From Cytophagales bacterium (GTDB taxonomy: Bacteria; Bacteroidota; Bacteroidia; Cytophagales; Spirosomataceae), in contig JAAFJE010000017.1 in the NCBI GenBank assembly GCA_013298025.1, positions 62,001 through 126,000 on the forward strand: a DNA stretch of 64,000 nt. The letters are read 5' to 3'. Positions 43,485 through 52,455 of the stretch are shown in pieces; position 1 is the stretch's first letter, and each line of letters starts with the position of its first letter. The notes below the pieces were generated by a model that saw only the letters and a list, made by a program, of their open reading frames with translations, was not told the origin of the DNA and ran no database searches. Made by a program: the position numbers and the translations under genes.

Positions 43485-44534
43485 ATGAAAACGATACGTA
43501 CTACCATTCTTGTGACCCTTGCCTCACTCGTTTTTATGGCGAGTTGTGGCAAAAAGAAAACCACTCCTCAAACCCTTGTGGACGACGGAACCATCGCTGT
43601 ACGCTTGGCTGATGTGGCTGTTGCCAATGCCACCGACGCTATCAAAGCTTCGGGCTTGGTGAGTTCTATGCACGAAGCTCGGCTGTCGTTCAAGACAGGG
43701 GGCATCATCGAAAAAATTTATGTCAAAGAAGGACAAGCCGTAAAAAAAGGACAATTATTGGCGGCTTTGAACCTGACCGAAATCAATGCTCAGGTACAAC
43801 AAGCCCAAGAAAATGTAGGTAAAATAGAGCGTGACCTCAAGCGTGTAAGCAACCTTTACCGTGACTCGGTGGCTACCTTAGAGCAAGTTCAAAACCTCAA
43901 TACAGCCCTGAGTGTAGCCAAGCAAAGCCTACAAATTGCCCAATATAACCAAGGCTATTCTAAAATCTATGCTCCCGAAAACGGCGTGATTGTCAAGAAA
44001 ATCATGAACGAAGGCGAATTGGTAGGGGCTGGCTCACCGCTCTTTTTCTTCAATGCCACCAACCTCAACGATTGGGTGGTGAAAGTGGGCGTTGCCGACA
44101 AAGATTGGGCAAGATTGACCATCGGCGATGAAGCACAAGTAACACTGGATGCTTTTCCCGACACGTATTTCAAAGCCAAGGTTTCTACTTTGGCACAAGG
44201 AGCCGACCAAGCTTCTGGCTTGTATCAAGTAGAATTGAAGCTCAATACCCAAGGCAAAAAAATGGCCACAGGCTTGTTTGCCAAAACCGACATTCGCCCT
44301 TCTAAAATCCAAACCTTGCCTTCTGTGCCTATCGATGCCATTATTGAAGGCAATGGCGACAATGCCTTTGTTTATACCATACAAGCAGGCAAAGCCCATA
44401 AAGTAAATGTCACACTGGCGTATATCAACAACCAGCGGGCTTTTGTTAAAACAGGTTTGTCGGGTATTACGCAGGTTGTCACCGATGGCTCGGCGTATTT
44501 GATAGATGGCACAATGGTAAAGGTTGTTCAATAA
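43485..44534 (+). CDS. RND efflux periplasmic adaptor (membrane fusion protein)
   Basis: 349 residues. Lipoprotein signal MKTIRTTILVTLASLVFMASC with Cys21. Barrel-sandwich: EARLSFKTGGIIEKIYVKEG and QAVKKGQLLAAL, an alpha-hairpin at about 95-150, then IYAPENGVIVKKIMNEGELV, beta-barrel and membrane-proximal domains (VDAIIEGNGDNAFVY-like part). HlyD/AcrA type. Links the RND permease 52 bp downstream with the TolC protein upstream. Substrate unknown. Confidence 0.93.
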   Translation: MKTIRTTILVTLASLVFMASCGKKKTTPQTLVDDGTIAVRLADVAVANATDAIKASGLVSSMHEARLSFKTGGIIEKIYVKEGQAVKKGQLLAALNLTEINAQVQQAQENVGKIERDLKRVSNLYRDSVATLEQVQNLNTALSVAKQSLQIAQYNQGYSKIYAPENGVIVKKIMNEGELVGAGSPLFFFNATNLNDWVVKVGVADKDWARLTIGDEAQVTLDAFPDTYFKAKVSTLAQGADQASGLYQVELKLNTQGKKMATGLFAKTDIRPSKIQTLPSVPIDAIIEGNGDNAFVYTIQAGKAHKVNVTLAYINNQRAFVKTGLSGITQVVTDGSAYLIDGTMVKVVQ

Positions 44535-44586
44535 AGGCTAATTTAAACAGGTAGGTTTTTCCATAAAGCCACCGAGCAGATACATT

Positions 44587-47500
44587 ATGAGAATTGCAGA
44601 ATTTTCCGTTAAAAACTACCAGTTTACCTTGGTGGTATTCTTGGGAGTACTCTCCATAGGCTTGTTTGCCTTGTTTAATATGCCTCGGGGCGAAGACCCT
44701 GAGTTTGAATCGCCACAATTTGGTGTTACCATCATTTATCCAGGGGCAACGCCCAACGACATAGAAGAATTGGTGGTGGACCCTTTTGAAAAACGCATGA
44801 ACGAACTCGACAACATCGACCGCATTCGTACAACCATTTTAGACGGTGTAGCGGTGTTTCAGATTGAATACGACTTTTCGCAAGACCCCGAAGAAAAATA
44901 CCAAGAGGTGGTGCGTGAAGTAAGTGCCATTCGCAAAGAATTGCCTGCCGATATTTTGGATATTCGGGTGCAAAAATTCCGCCCTTCCGATGTAAACATT
45001 TACCAATTTGCCTTAATCAGCGAAAACCTGCCCTATAGCAAATTAGAAGAGCAGGCCGATGAATTGGAAAAACGTTTAGAGAAAATCAAAGGACTCACCA
45101 ATATCAAATCGTGGGGGTATCCTGCCCGTCGAATTGCGGTACAATTAGATTTGGCCAAAATGGCACAAGACCAAATTCCGCTCAATCGGGTACTAGGAGC
45201 TATTCAAGCCGAAAATGTGAATATTCCGGGAGGAAGCGTAAACGTTTCGACCAAAAAATTTAATGTAAAAACATCGGGTGCATACAAAGATTTGGCAGAA
45301 ATTCAAAATACAATTGTTTATACCAATGGTTCAAAAATTGTACGTTTACAAGACATCGCCACAGCCCAATTCGACTACGAAGACGAAACGCATATTACAC
45401 GCCTCAACGGGCATCGTTGTGTGTTTGTAACGGCCTGCCAAAAACAAGGACAAAACATCATTGCCCTTCGCAAAGCGGTAGAACCTGTCACGGCTACTTT
45501 CAAGGAACAATTACCTAAAAGCATCGACTTTGTAACGGTTTTCGACCAAGCCGATTCGGTGGATAAACGCTTGAGTCGTTTTGCCAAAGATTTTGGTATT
45601 GCTATTTTATTGGTCTTAATTACACTCTTGCCACTTGGCACAAGGGCCAGTATCGTGGTGATGATTTCGATACCGCTTTCTCTGGCCATCGGGCTTACGC
45701 TGTTGTATTTGTTTGGGTTTACCATCAACCAGCTTTCTATTGTGGGGATGATTGTGGCATTGGGGATTTTGGTGGACGACTCCATTGTGGTGGTCGAAAA
45801 CATCGAGCGTTTCTTACGGCTCGGTATCAGTCGCAAGCAAGCGGCTATTGATGCTACCAAACAAATTGGCTTGGCGGTGTTGGGCTGTACTGTGTTGTTG
45901 TGTTTTGCCTTTTTGCCTGTTGCCAATTTGCCCGAAGCGGCTGGAAAATTCATTCGTAGTTTGCCTATGGCTGTGATTTTTACGGTATTAGCTTCCATGT
46001 TGGTGTCGCTTACGGTTGTGCCGTTTTTATCGTCGGTTATTCTTTCCAAAGAACACCATCCAGAAGGCAATGCCATCTTACGGGTCATGAAAAAAGTGAT
46101 TGCCGTAACATACGGTCGCTTGATGGACTGGTGCTTGAAACATCCTAAAGCAACACTTTCGGGGGCATTAGGCATTTTTGTAGGCGTAATGCTCATAGCG
46201 AAGTTCTTCTTGGGCTTTTCCCTTTTCCCAACTTCCGAAAAACCGATGTTTTTAGTCAATGTTGAAACACCCGTAGGGACAAACCTCGCTGCCACAACCA
46301 AGGCGGTGAATTTTGTCGAAAAAACACTCAAAAAAGAAGCGGCTGTCAAATATTTCGCTTCTAATATCGGGCGTTTCAATCCTCGCATTTATTATAATGT
46401 TATTGAAAAAGGGCAGTCGGAAAACACGGGTCAGGTGTTTGTTTTACTCGAAGACATGGGAACAGCCGAGAAAAAAGCTTTGATAGATGTATTGCGAGGC
46501 AAATTGGTGGATTATCCTAATGCCAAAATAGAGGTAAAAGATTTTGAGCAAGGCCCACCACTCGAAGCACCTGTTGCCTATAGAATTTTTGGAGAAAACC
46601 TCGATACCTTGCGTAAAGTAGCGTTTAGTATAGAAAAGATTTTGGCGAAACATCCGGGAGCAATTTATGTAAACAATCCGCTCAAAGTACAACCAACCGA
46701 TATAAAAGTGGTGGTAAATAAAGAAAAAGCAGGATTGATGGGCGTAAATTCGGCCGACATCGACCGTGTAGTGCGTTTGGGTATTGCTGGACTCAACCTT
46801 GGTACGTACCGAGAAGCCAACGAAAAAGATAATTATAATATAAATGTGTCTATTCCTCGTACAGCCGAGCAACAAAATTTGGACGTTTTCGGTCATCTGT
46901 ATGTAAACAACGCTGTAGGCACGCCTATTCCTTTGAAACAGTTGGTTGATATTCGTTTTGAAACATCGCAAAATCAAATTTTACATTACAACAAAGAACG
47001 ATACATTACCATTTCAACCTTCTTAAAATCAGGATATAATACCGCCAAAGTAAACCAAGAACTCATCAAAGAACTGAATGCGTTTCATTTTCCTAAAGGA
47101 TTTTCGTACCGTGTAGCAGGAGAAGCAGAAAATGCAGAAAAATCTTTCGGAGGCATAGGGGTAATCGTTTTGATAACTGTCTTTGGTATGATAGCGGTTT
47201 TGATTCTTGAATTTAAGAATTTCAAATCTACCCTCATCGTGCTTTCGGTGATACCTTTGGGCATTGTAGGAGCTATTTTGATGCTGTTGCTTTGGGGCGA
47301 AACCCTTTCTTTTACAGCAGTGATTGGCTTTATCGCCCTGATTGGTATAGAAGTGAAAAACTCGCTCTTGCTGGTCGATTTCACGAATCAATTGCGAGAA
47401 GAAGGCTACGGTTTGGAAGAAGCCATTCGAGAAGCTGGCGAAGTACGATTTGTACCCATTGTGCTTACCTCGCTCACCGCTATAGGAGGTTTAGTCCCCT

Positions 47501-47655
47501 TAGTTGTAGAATATTCGGCGTTGTATTCGCCTTTGGCTTTGGTACTGATTGGCGGGATTATTAGCTCAACTTTATTGGCTCGTTTGGTTACGCCAGTAAT
47601 GTACAAGCTACTACCACCAAGCGTAGAAGTCAAAAAAGAAGGTTTTGAAGGTTGA
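44587..47655 (+). CDS. RND efflux permease (AcrB/MMPL type, HAE1-like)
   Basis: 1022 residues, full length, 12 membrane helices in two repeats with large periplasmic loops. Start MRIAEFSVKNYQFTLVVFL; GEDPEFESPQFGVTIIYPGA; proton-relay motif in TM4, GMIVALGILVDDSIVVVENI, with the Asp pair; ITLLPLGTRASIVVMISIPLS; second repeat GFIALIGIEVKNSLLLVDF and RFVPIVLTSLTAIGGLVPL. Proton-driven export of drugs, lipids or metabolites through the adaptor and TolC partner. It is close to the MdtB/TriC-like group and not the metal-exporting CusA group. Confidence 0.94.
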   Translation: MRIAEFSVKNYQFTLVVFLGVLSIGLFALFNMPRGEDPEFESPQFGVTIIYPGATPNDIEELVVDPFEKRMNELDNIDRIRTTILDGVAVFQIEYDFSQDPEEKYQEVVREVSAIRKELPADILDIRVQKFRPSDVNIYQFALISENLPYSKLEEQADELEKRLEKIKGLTNIKSWGYPARRIAVQLDLAKMAQDQIPLNRVLGAIQAENVNIPGGSVNVSTKKFNVKTSGAYKDLAEIQNTIVYTNGSKIVRLQDIATAQFDYEDETHITRLNGHRCVFVTACQKQGQNIIALRKAVEPVTATFKEQLPKSIDFVTVFDQADSVDKRLSRFAKDFGIAILLVLITLLPLGTRASIVVMISIPLSLAIGLTLLYLFGFTINQLSIVGMIVALGILVDDSIVVVENIERFLRLGISRKQAAIDATKQIGLAVLGCTVLLCFAFLPVANLPEAAGKFIRSLPMAVIFTVLASMLVSLTVVPFLSSVILSKEHHPEGNAILRVMKKVIAVTYGRLMDWCLKHPKATLSGALGIFVGVMLIAKFFLGFSLFPTSEKPMFLVNVETPVGTNLAATTKAVNFVEKTLKKEAAVKYFASNIGRFNPRIYYNVIEKGQSENTGQVFVLLEDMGTAEKKALIDVLRGKLVDYPNAKIEVKDFEQGPPLEAPVAYRIFGENLDTLRKVAFSIEKILAKHPGAIYVNNPLKVQPTDIKVVVNKEKAGLMGVNSADIDRVVRLGIAGLNLGTYREANEKDNYNINVSIPRTAEQQNLDVFGHLYVNNAVGTPIPLKQLVDIRFETSQNQILHYNKERYITISTFLKSGYNTAKVNQELIKELNAFHFPKGFSYRVAGEAENAEKSFGGIGVIVLITVFGMIAVLILEFKNFKSTLIVLSVIPLGIVGAILMLLLWGETLSFTAVIGFIALIGIEVKNSLLLVDFTNQLREEGYGLEEAIREAGEVRFVPIVLTSLTAIGGLVPLVVEYSALYSPLALVLIGGIISSTLLARLVTPVMYKLLPPSVEVKKEGFEG

Positions 47656-47843
47656 TAAAGTACGACGATTGTACAAGATTAATTCTTTAAAATATTCAAA
47701 AATATTCGGTCTGCATACTATTTTAATATTTTTTAACGTTGTATAAAAAAATTAAAATAAAAGCTTGTTAAAAAGCTGTTTTGTAGTGAACTAACCGTTA
47801 GTCTAGTATAATAATCGTCAAAATTTATAAACTTAAAAGACCT

Positions 47844-48092
47844 ATGAGATTCAGCATAGAGAAATTAAAAAAATTTCTTTCTCGGAATTTTTATATTAGT
47901 CCGAGATTGATAGCTCCTCAAAAACGCTTTCAAGCTGATTTGGGTATGAACTCGCTAGAGTTTTTAGAATTGGTAGCATATTTAGAAAATACGTATGGCA
48001 TTACTTTGCCAGATAATGAAATTGCCAAGGTACAAACGGTCAAACAACTAACAGACCTCATGGAGATGAATCTGGTAGGAGTGGAAGCCTAG
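47844..48092 (+). CDS. Acyl carrier protein-like (phosphopantetheine-binding) protein
   Basis: 82 residues. ACP helix II reads FQADLGMNSLEFLELVAYLE: the Ser of NSLE is the expected 4'-phosphopantetheine site, with Asn in place of the common Asp before it. The third helix region TLPDNEIAKVQTVKQLTDLM is standard. Not the housekeeping AcpP (basic N-terminus RFSIEKLKKFLSRNFYISPRL). Stands alone, so the acyl chain it carries is unknown. Confidence 0.85.
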   Translation: MRFSIEKLKKFLSRNFYISPRLIAPQKRFQADLGMNSLEFLELVAYLENTYGITLPDNEIAKVQTVKQLTDLMEMNLVGVEA

Positions 48093-48122
48093 CTAACAAT
48101 AGTAGGGGGTGTGAAGAAGGGC

Positions 48123-48160
48123 AAAGGGTTCGGGTGTGCAAGCATCAGAACCCTTTTGGT
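48123..48160 (+). terminator. Weak terminator after the acyl carrier gene
   Basis: Stem AAAGGGTTC (48123-48131) / GAACCCTTT (48148-48156), 16-nt loop; the following bases T-GG-TTTA are a poor U-tract. Confidence 0.5.
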
Positions 48161-48226
48161 TTATATGCCTAGCGTTGTTTTTCCTCTGCTGAGGGTATCG
48201 GTTTTCTTTAAATTTTCTTATCTTAT

Positions 48227-48255
48227 GCAACCTTCTCGTTACCTTGTGCATCTAA
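48227..48255 (+). promoter_or_regulatory. ECF-sigma-type promoter of the DUF2807 gene
   Basis: GCAACC (48227-48232), 17-bp spacer, ATCTAA (48250-48255), 45 bp before the start. Resembles ECF promoters and has the same spacing as the orphan promoter at 30271. Confidence 0.55.
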
Positions 48256-48299
48256 ATAAGTGTTAAGAAGGTGTTTAATATAAACTAAACGATACTGTC

Positions 48300-48995
48300 A
48301 TGAAAAAACTTTGCTCATTGCTATTCCTTTTGTTGAGTAGCCTTTATGTCGATGCCCAAGTAATCAATCAAACCCGTAACGTAGGCAGTTTTAAAGCCAT
48401 AAAAGTAACGAGTGGTATTGATATTTACGTAAAACAGGGAAAAGCCGAAGCGGTGGTGGTCAATGCAGAAGAAGAAAAAATAGAACAAGTACAGGTGAAA
48501 AATGAAGGCGGCGTACTCAATATTTTTATAGACAACTCGAAATGGGGCTGGTTCAACTGGAACAACAAACCCGTAAAAGTATATATTACGGTAAAAGACC
48601 TTACGGGGCTTTCGGCTACAGGTGGCTCTGACGTGTATGGCGAAGGAAAGCTTGATTTAATCAAGCTGGATTTACGGGCAACGGGCGGCTCTGATATTCG
48701 CCTAGATGTAGATGCCGACGAACTTATTTGTGAAAGCACAGGAGGCTCTGATATTTACCTTCAGGGCAATGCCACGGTGTTCAAGGCTAGTTCTACGGGC
48801 GGAAGCGATTTGAAGGCAAGTAAGTTACGCAGCAGTTTTTGCAGCGTTTCGGCCACAGGCGGTTCCGATGCCTACGTATGGGCCGAGAAAGAAATCAGTA
48901 TTTCGGCCACAGGTGGCTCAGATGTGTATTATTCGGGCGATGCACGCATTGTGCGACAAAATACATCGGGTGGCTCTGATGTGCATAAGCATTAA
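48300..48995 (+). CDS. Secreted head-GIN / DUF2807 auto-transporter-adhesin-like protein
   Basis: 231 residues. Signal peptide 1-19 (MKKLCSLLFLLLSSLYVDA). A DUF2807 beta-helix in which the turn S/T-GGSD appears seven times at 18-21 residue steps from about residue 104 on (SATGGSDVY, RATGGSDIR, ESTGGSDIY, SSTGGSDLK, SATGGSDAY, SATGGSDVY, NTSGGSDVH). Each probably closes one coil. Family members are periplasmic or surface proteins of unknown role in Bacteroidota. Promoter of ECF type, so likely part of an envelope-stress regulon. Confidence 0.85.
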   Translation: MKKLCSLLFLLLSSLYVDAQVINQTRNVGSFKAIKVTSGIDIYVKQGKAEAVVVNAEEEKIEQVQVKNEGGVLNIFIDNSKWGWFNWNNKPVKVYITVKDLTGLSATGGSDVYGEGKLDLIKLDLRATGGSDIRLDVDADELICESTGGSDIYLQGNATVFKASSTGGSDLKASKLRSSFCSVSATGGSDAYVWAEKEISISATGGSDVYYSGDARIVRQNTSGGSDVHKH

Positions 48996-49127
48996 GAAGA
49001 ATTGTAAATATCCAATTTATAAAATGCTTTGTTAGGCACTTTTATAAAAACGAAGGTTTTTTCTAAACTTTCCGAAATCAACAACGCTCAATAGTTTTTA
49101 AACTTTTGTATCTTCATAATACTAATA

Positions 49128-49208
49128 CAGCATTGTGTGTTTTGACCTCAAGGTTTTGTAACATACTAAAAGATAAACAAACCCTACGGCTCAAAACTCA
49201 CAATGCTG
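49128..49208. terminator. Long imperfect hairpin between convergent genes
   Basis: 18-bp inverted repeat with one mismatch: CAGCATTGTG-T-GTTTTGA (49128-49145) and TCAAAAC-T-CACAATGCTG (49191-49208), 45-nt loop. It lies between the DUF2807 stop and the ABC permease stop, where a transcription barrier is expected; there is no U-tract, so the terminator call is tentative. Confidence 0.4.
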
Positions 49209-49237
49209 AACTCATATTTAATGTCCCCTCTTCCCTA

Positions 49238-51634
49238 TTACTCTGTTTTCAACGACTTGACTGGGTTGGTCAAAGCTGCTCGTATCGCTTGATAACTCAC
49301 CGTAAGCATGGCAATGACTGTTGTGCTCATTAATGCCCAAGCAAATACCAAAACCGACAAACCAATACGATACGCAAAATTCTGTAACCAATTGTGCATC
49401 AACCATCCGCTAAGTGGGGCAGCGATGAGGAAAGCCAGTAAAATAAGTTGAGAAAACTCTTTGCCAAATAGCCATAAAATTTGCCCTACGCTCGCTCCTA
49501 ATACTTTCCGAACGCCTATTTCCTTGGTTTTTTGCGTCACCATAAAAGAAACCAAACCGTAAAGCCCCAAACAACCAATCAGAATAGCAACCAAAGCAAA
49601 GAAATTGATAAGTTTGCCCATGGTTTCTTCTTCCTCATAAGCTCTTTGAATGGATTCATCCACAAATTGGTGGTTGAAATAACTTTCTGGATATACTTTA
49701 TTAAAGCTTTTTTCTAAAGTTTTGATTACTTTTTGAAAATTAGCCGAACGTAATTTAACATTAACATAATAGTAATTGGTCGCTAAGGTAGTCATGTATA
49801 AAGGTTCAATCGTTTCGGAGAGTGACTGTTGGTGAAAATCTTTTACCACACCAACGATTTCTACATTTCTGCCTCTTGCTTCCATTTTCTTGCCAATAAT
49901 TTTTGTAGGGTCTTTGAAGTTAAGCTTTTTCGCAAAAGCCTCATTAACAATCACTTCTCTGATAGAATCAGAAGGGTAAAGATTTCTGCCTGCTACCAAT
50001 TTGATACCGTATAAATCTAAATAATTGGCATCAATACTCTTGGCTTGAGTACTCCATTTTTCGTCTTCTGCACGATTATCAAATCTTAAACTTGTGCTAT
50101 TTACCCAACCAGATTGTGGAGGTCCCGACATTGAAAAACTGATTTTTTCTACATCTGGAACAGCCGAAGCCAAATTCTTGAAGGTACTCATTTTGACAAC
50201 ATCTTGCTTCGGCATAAAAGGAAGACTAATAGTTAAGATAGATTCTTTTTTGAAACCTAAATCTTTATTTTGGAAATACGATAATTGGCTTGTTACTACT
50301 GCCATGCCAATAATTAGCATTTGTGAAATGGCAAACTGAACTACTACCAAACTTCTTCTTACAGAAAAACCGCCTACTTGTTGCGTAGAAATTTTGCCTT
50401 TCAGTGCCATTACAGGCTGGAAACCTGCTAATACCAAAGCTGGGTATGCTCCAGAAAGTACGATAACTGCAAGAATGATAAGCGTAACATATAAGATAAC
50501 AGAGGCATCGAAATAGAAAGTAAATTTGAAAGCTCCGTTCAAGTACTCACGAGCGATTTTCTCACCAAATTGAAATAATACAATTGAAATCAACAAAGAA
50601 GCTATCGTAATCATGGCTGTTTCTGCCATAAATTGCCAAAACAATTGTGCTTTTGAACTTCCCAACACTTTGCGAACACCTACTTCTTTAGAGCGTTTCA
50701 AAGCCTGAGCCGTTGCTAAATTGACGAAGTTGATACTGGCTGTAATAATCAAGAAAATACCAATCGCAAAGAGTGATAAAATAAGGTTTTTGTTGACACC
50801 GCCATAGTCTTCTGAAAAGTGAATTTCTTTCAATGGCTGCATGACATAATGAATATATTTCGCTTCATCTGGACGATATTTTTTTACAAAAGCAGGCATT
50901 AGTTTGTCCCAATTGGCTTTGGTAAATTTTTCGTTTAAAGAAACTACACAACGAGTACTGCTATTGGTACTTCCGAAATTATCGTTGATAGAACCATAAT
51001 ATTCTTTCAAACTGGCATACGACGGCATTACTTCGTAGCCAAAGTCGGTATTGTCTTTATAATCTTTGAAAACGCCAACGATTTTAAGGCTCAAACGGCC
51101 ATTGTGTTTGATGATTTTGCCAATAACATCCGTTGAGCCGAAGTATTTCAACGCATTTTTTTCGCTGATAACAACTGTATTAGGATTTTTTAATGCTGAA
51201 AAACCACCTTGAACCCATTCATAATCAAAAATTTTAAAGAAAGAAGGTTCAACGAAAGCACCTTCTAATGTCTCTTTAAATTTTTTGTCTTCGCCATTTG
51301 CCGAAGGAATAGCCTCGAAATAATCTTCTGCCAATTCAGTCATCGAAAGATTTTCGATAGCAGGATAATCCGTCAAAACAGCTTTTCCCAAAGGATAAGG
51401 AACACCCGGAGAATGAAAATTTTCACCACCTTCTCTTGAAACAAACTCACTTACAATTCTATAAGTGTTTTCATATTTGCTATGATGTTTATCAATACTG
51501 AAATGGTAGCGAACTAGAGCAAAAATCAACATGGCACAAGTAAGCCCCAAAGACAAACCTGCAATATTGATAAAAGCATAGCTTTTGTTCCTAAAAAGAT
51601 TACGAAAAGCGATTTTTATGTAATTGGTTAGCAT
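49238..51634 (-). CDS. ABC transporter permease (MacB/FtsX type, two repeats)
   Basis: 798 residues. N-terminal IKIAFRNLFRNKSYAFINIAGLSLGLT is the typical MacB_PCD start of Bacteroidota permeases. Eight membrane helices: two FtsX units (SINFVNLATAQALKRSKEVGVRKVLGSSK near 290-320 and SFMVTQKTKEIGVRKVLGAS near 690), each with the cytoplasmic E-V/I-G-V-R-K-V-L-G signature, separated by large periplasmic domains. Works with the ATPase at 51671 and adaptor at 52456, probably exporting peptides, lipoprotein or drugs, or transmitting force across the membrane. Confidence 0.92.
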   Translation of the reverse strand: MLTNYIKIAFRNLFRNKSYAFINIAGLSLGLTCAMLIFALVRYHFSIDKHHSKYENTYRIVSEFVSREGGENFHSPGVPYPLGKAVLTDYPAIENLSMTELAEDYFEAIPSANGEDKKFKETLEGAFVEPSFFKIFDYEWVQGGFSALKNPNTVVISEKNALKYFGSTDVIGKIIKHNGRLSLKIVGVFKDYKDNTDFGYEVMPSYASLKEYYGSINDNFGSTNSSTRCVVSLNEKFTKANWDKLMPAFVKKYRPDEAKYIHYVMQPLKEIHFSEDYGGVNKNLILSLFAIGIFLIITASINFVNLATAQALKRSKEVGVRKVLGSSKAQLFWQFMAETAMITIASLLISIVLFQFGEKIAREYLNGAFKFTFYFDASVILYVTLIILAVIVLSGAYPALVLAGFQPVMALKGKISTQQVGGFSVRRSLVVVQFAISQMLIIGMAVVTSQLSYFQNKDLGFKKESILTISLPFMPKQDVVKMSTFKNLASAVPDVEKISFSMSGPPQSGWVNSTSLRFDNRAEDEKWSTQAKSIDANYLDLYGIKLVAGRNLYPSDSIREVIVNEAFAKKLNFKDPTKIIGKKMEARGRNVEIVGVVKDFHQQSLSETIEPLYMTTLATNYYYVNVKLRSANFQKVIKTLEKSFNKVYPESYFNHQFVDESIQRAYEEEETMGKLINFFALVAILIGCLGLYGLVSFMVTQKTKEIGVRKVLGASVGQILWLFGKEFSQLILLAFLIAAPLSGWLMHNWLQNFAYRIGLSVLVFAWALMSTTVIAMLTVSYQAIRAALTNPVKSLKTE

Positions 51635-51670
51635 GGTTTCAAAGGTTTTTGCAATTGATATTTGGTGAGT

Positions 51671-52348
51671 TTATCCTAAAATATTTTCCATTACCACTTT
51701 TCCATCCAAAAGGCGGATGATTCTGTGGGCGAAGCGTGCGTCGTGTTCAGAGTGCGTTACCATTACTACGGTAGTGCCAGCTTCGTTGAGTTCGGTTAAT
51801 AATTGCATTACTTCGTTACCGTTGGTAGAGTCCAAATTACCTGTTGGCTCATCGGCTAAGATTAATTTTGGATTATTCACAACCGCACGAGCCACCGCAC
51901 AACGTTGTTGCTGACCACCCGATAATTGTTGTGGAAAGTGGTTTCTACGGTGCATGATTTGTACTTTTTCCAAAACCGCTTCTACTCTTTGTTTGCGTTC
52001 GGCAGCATCTACTCCCAAGTACAACAAAGGCAATTCTACGTTTTCATAAACGGTCAGTTCGTCGATGAGGTTGAAGCTCTGAAATACAAATCCTATGTTA
52101 CGTTTACGCAAGTTGGCTCTTTTGCGTTCGGTATAGCTAATCACCTCTTCGCTATTGAACAAAAAGCTTCCTTTGTCGGCATCGTCGAGCAAGCCAATGA
52201 TATTAAGCAACGTTGATTTGCCACAACCCGAAGGACCCATAATGGCTACAAATTCGCCTTCTTTCACTTCTAGCGAAAGGTTGTTGAGGGCTACTGTTTC
52301 AATATCTTCAGTACGATAGATTTTCTCTAAGTTGGTTATTTTAAGCAT
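51671..52348 (-). CDS. ABC transporter ATP-binding protein (MacB/LolD-like)
   Basis: 225 residues from ATG 52348 (MLKITNLEKIYRTEDIETVA). Walker A GPSGCGKSTLLN, Q-loop FVFQSFNLIDELTVYENV, signature LSGGQQQRCAVARA, Walker B LILADEPTGNLDS, H-loop VVMVTHSEHDA. LolD/MacB subgroup by the GNLDS and LNIIGLLD features. It energises the permease encoded 36 bp downstream. Confidence 0.94.
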   Translation of the reverse strand: MLKITNLEKIYRTEDIETVALNNLSLEVKEGEFVAIMGPSGCGKSTLLNIIGLLDDADKGSFLFNSEEVISYTERKRANLRKRNIGFVFQSFNLIDELTVYENVELPLLYLGVDAAERKQRVEAVLEKVQIMHRRNHFPQQLSGGQQQRCAVARAVVNNPKLILADEPTGNLDSTNGNEVMQLLTELNEAGTTVVMVTHSEHDARFAHRIIRLLDGKVVMENILG

Positions 52349-52455
52349 CTTTTTAATTGGTTTGAAAGTTTTACATCTGATTTGAAGGGCTTTTTTTACA
52401 AAATTCCGTGTATCAAAAGCCAAAAAAGGAGCGTTACGAGCATGGTTGAAATACG

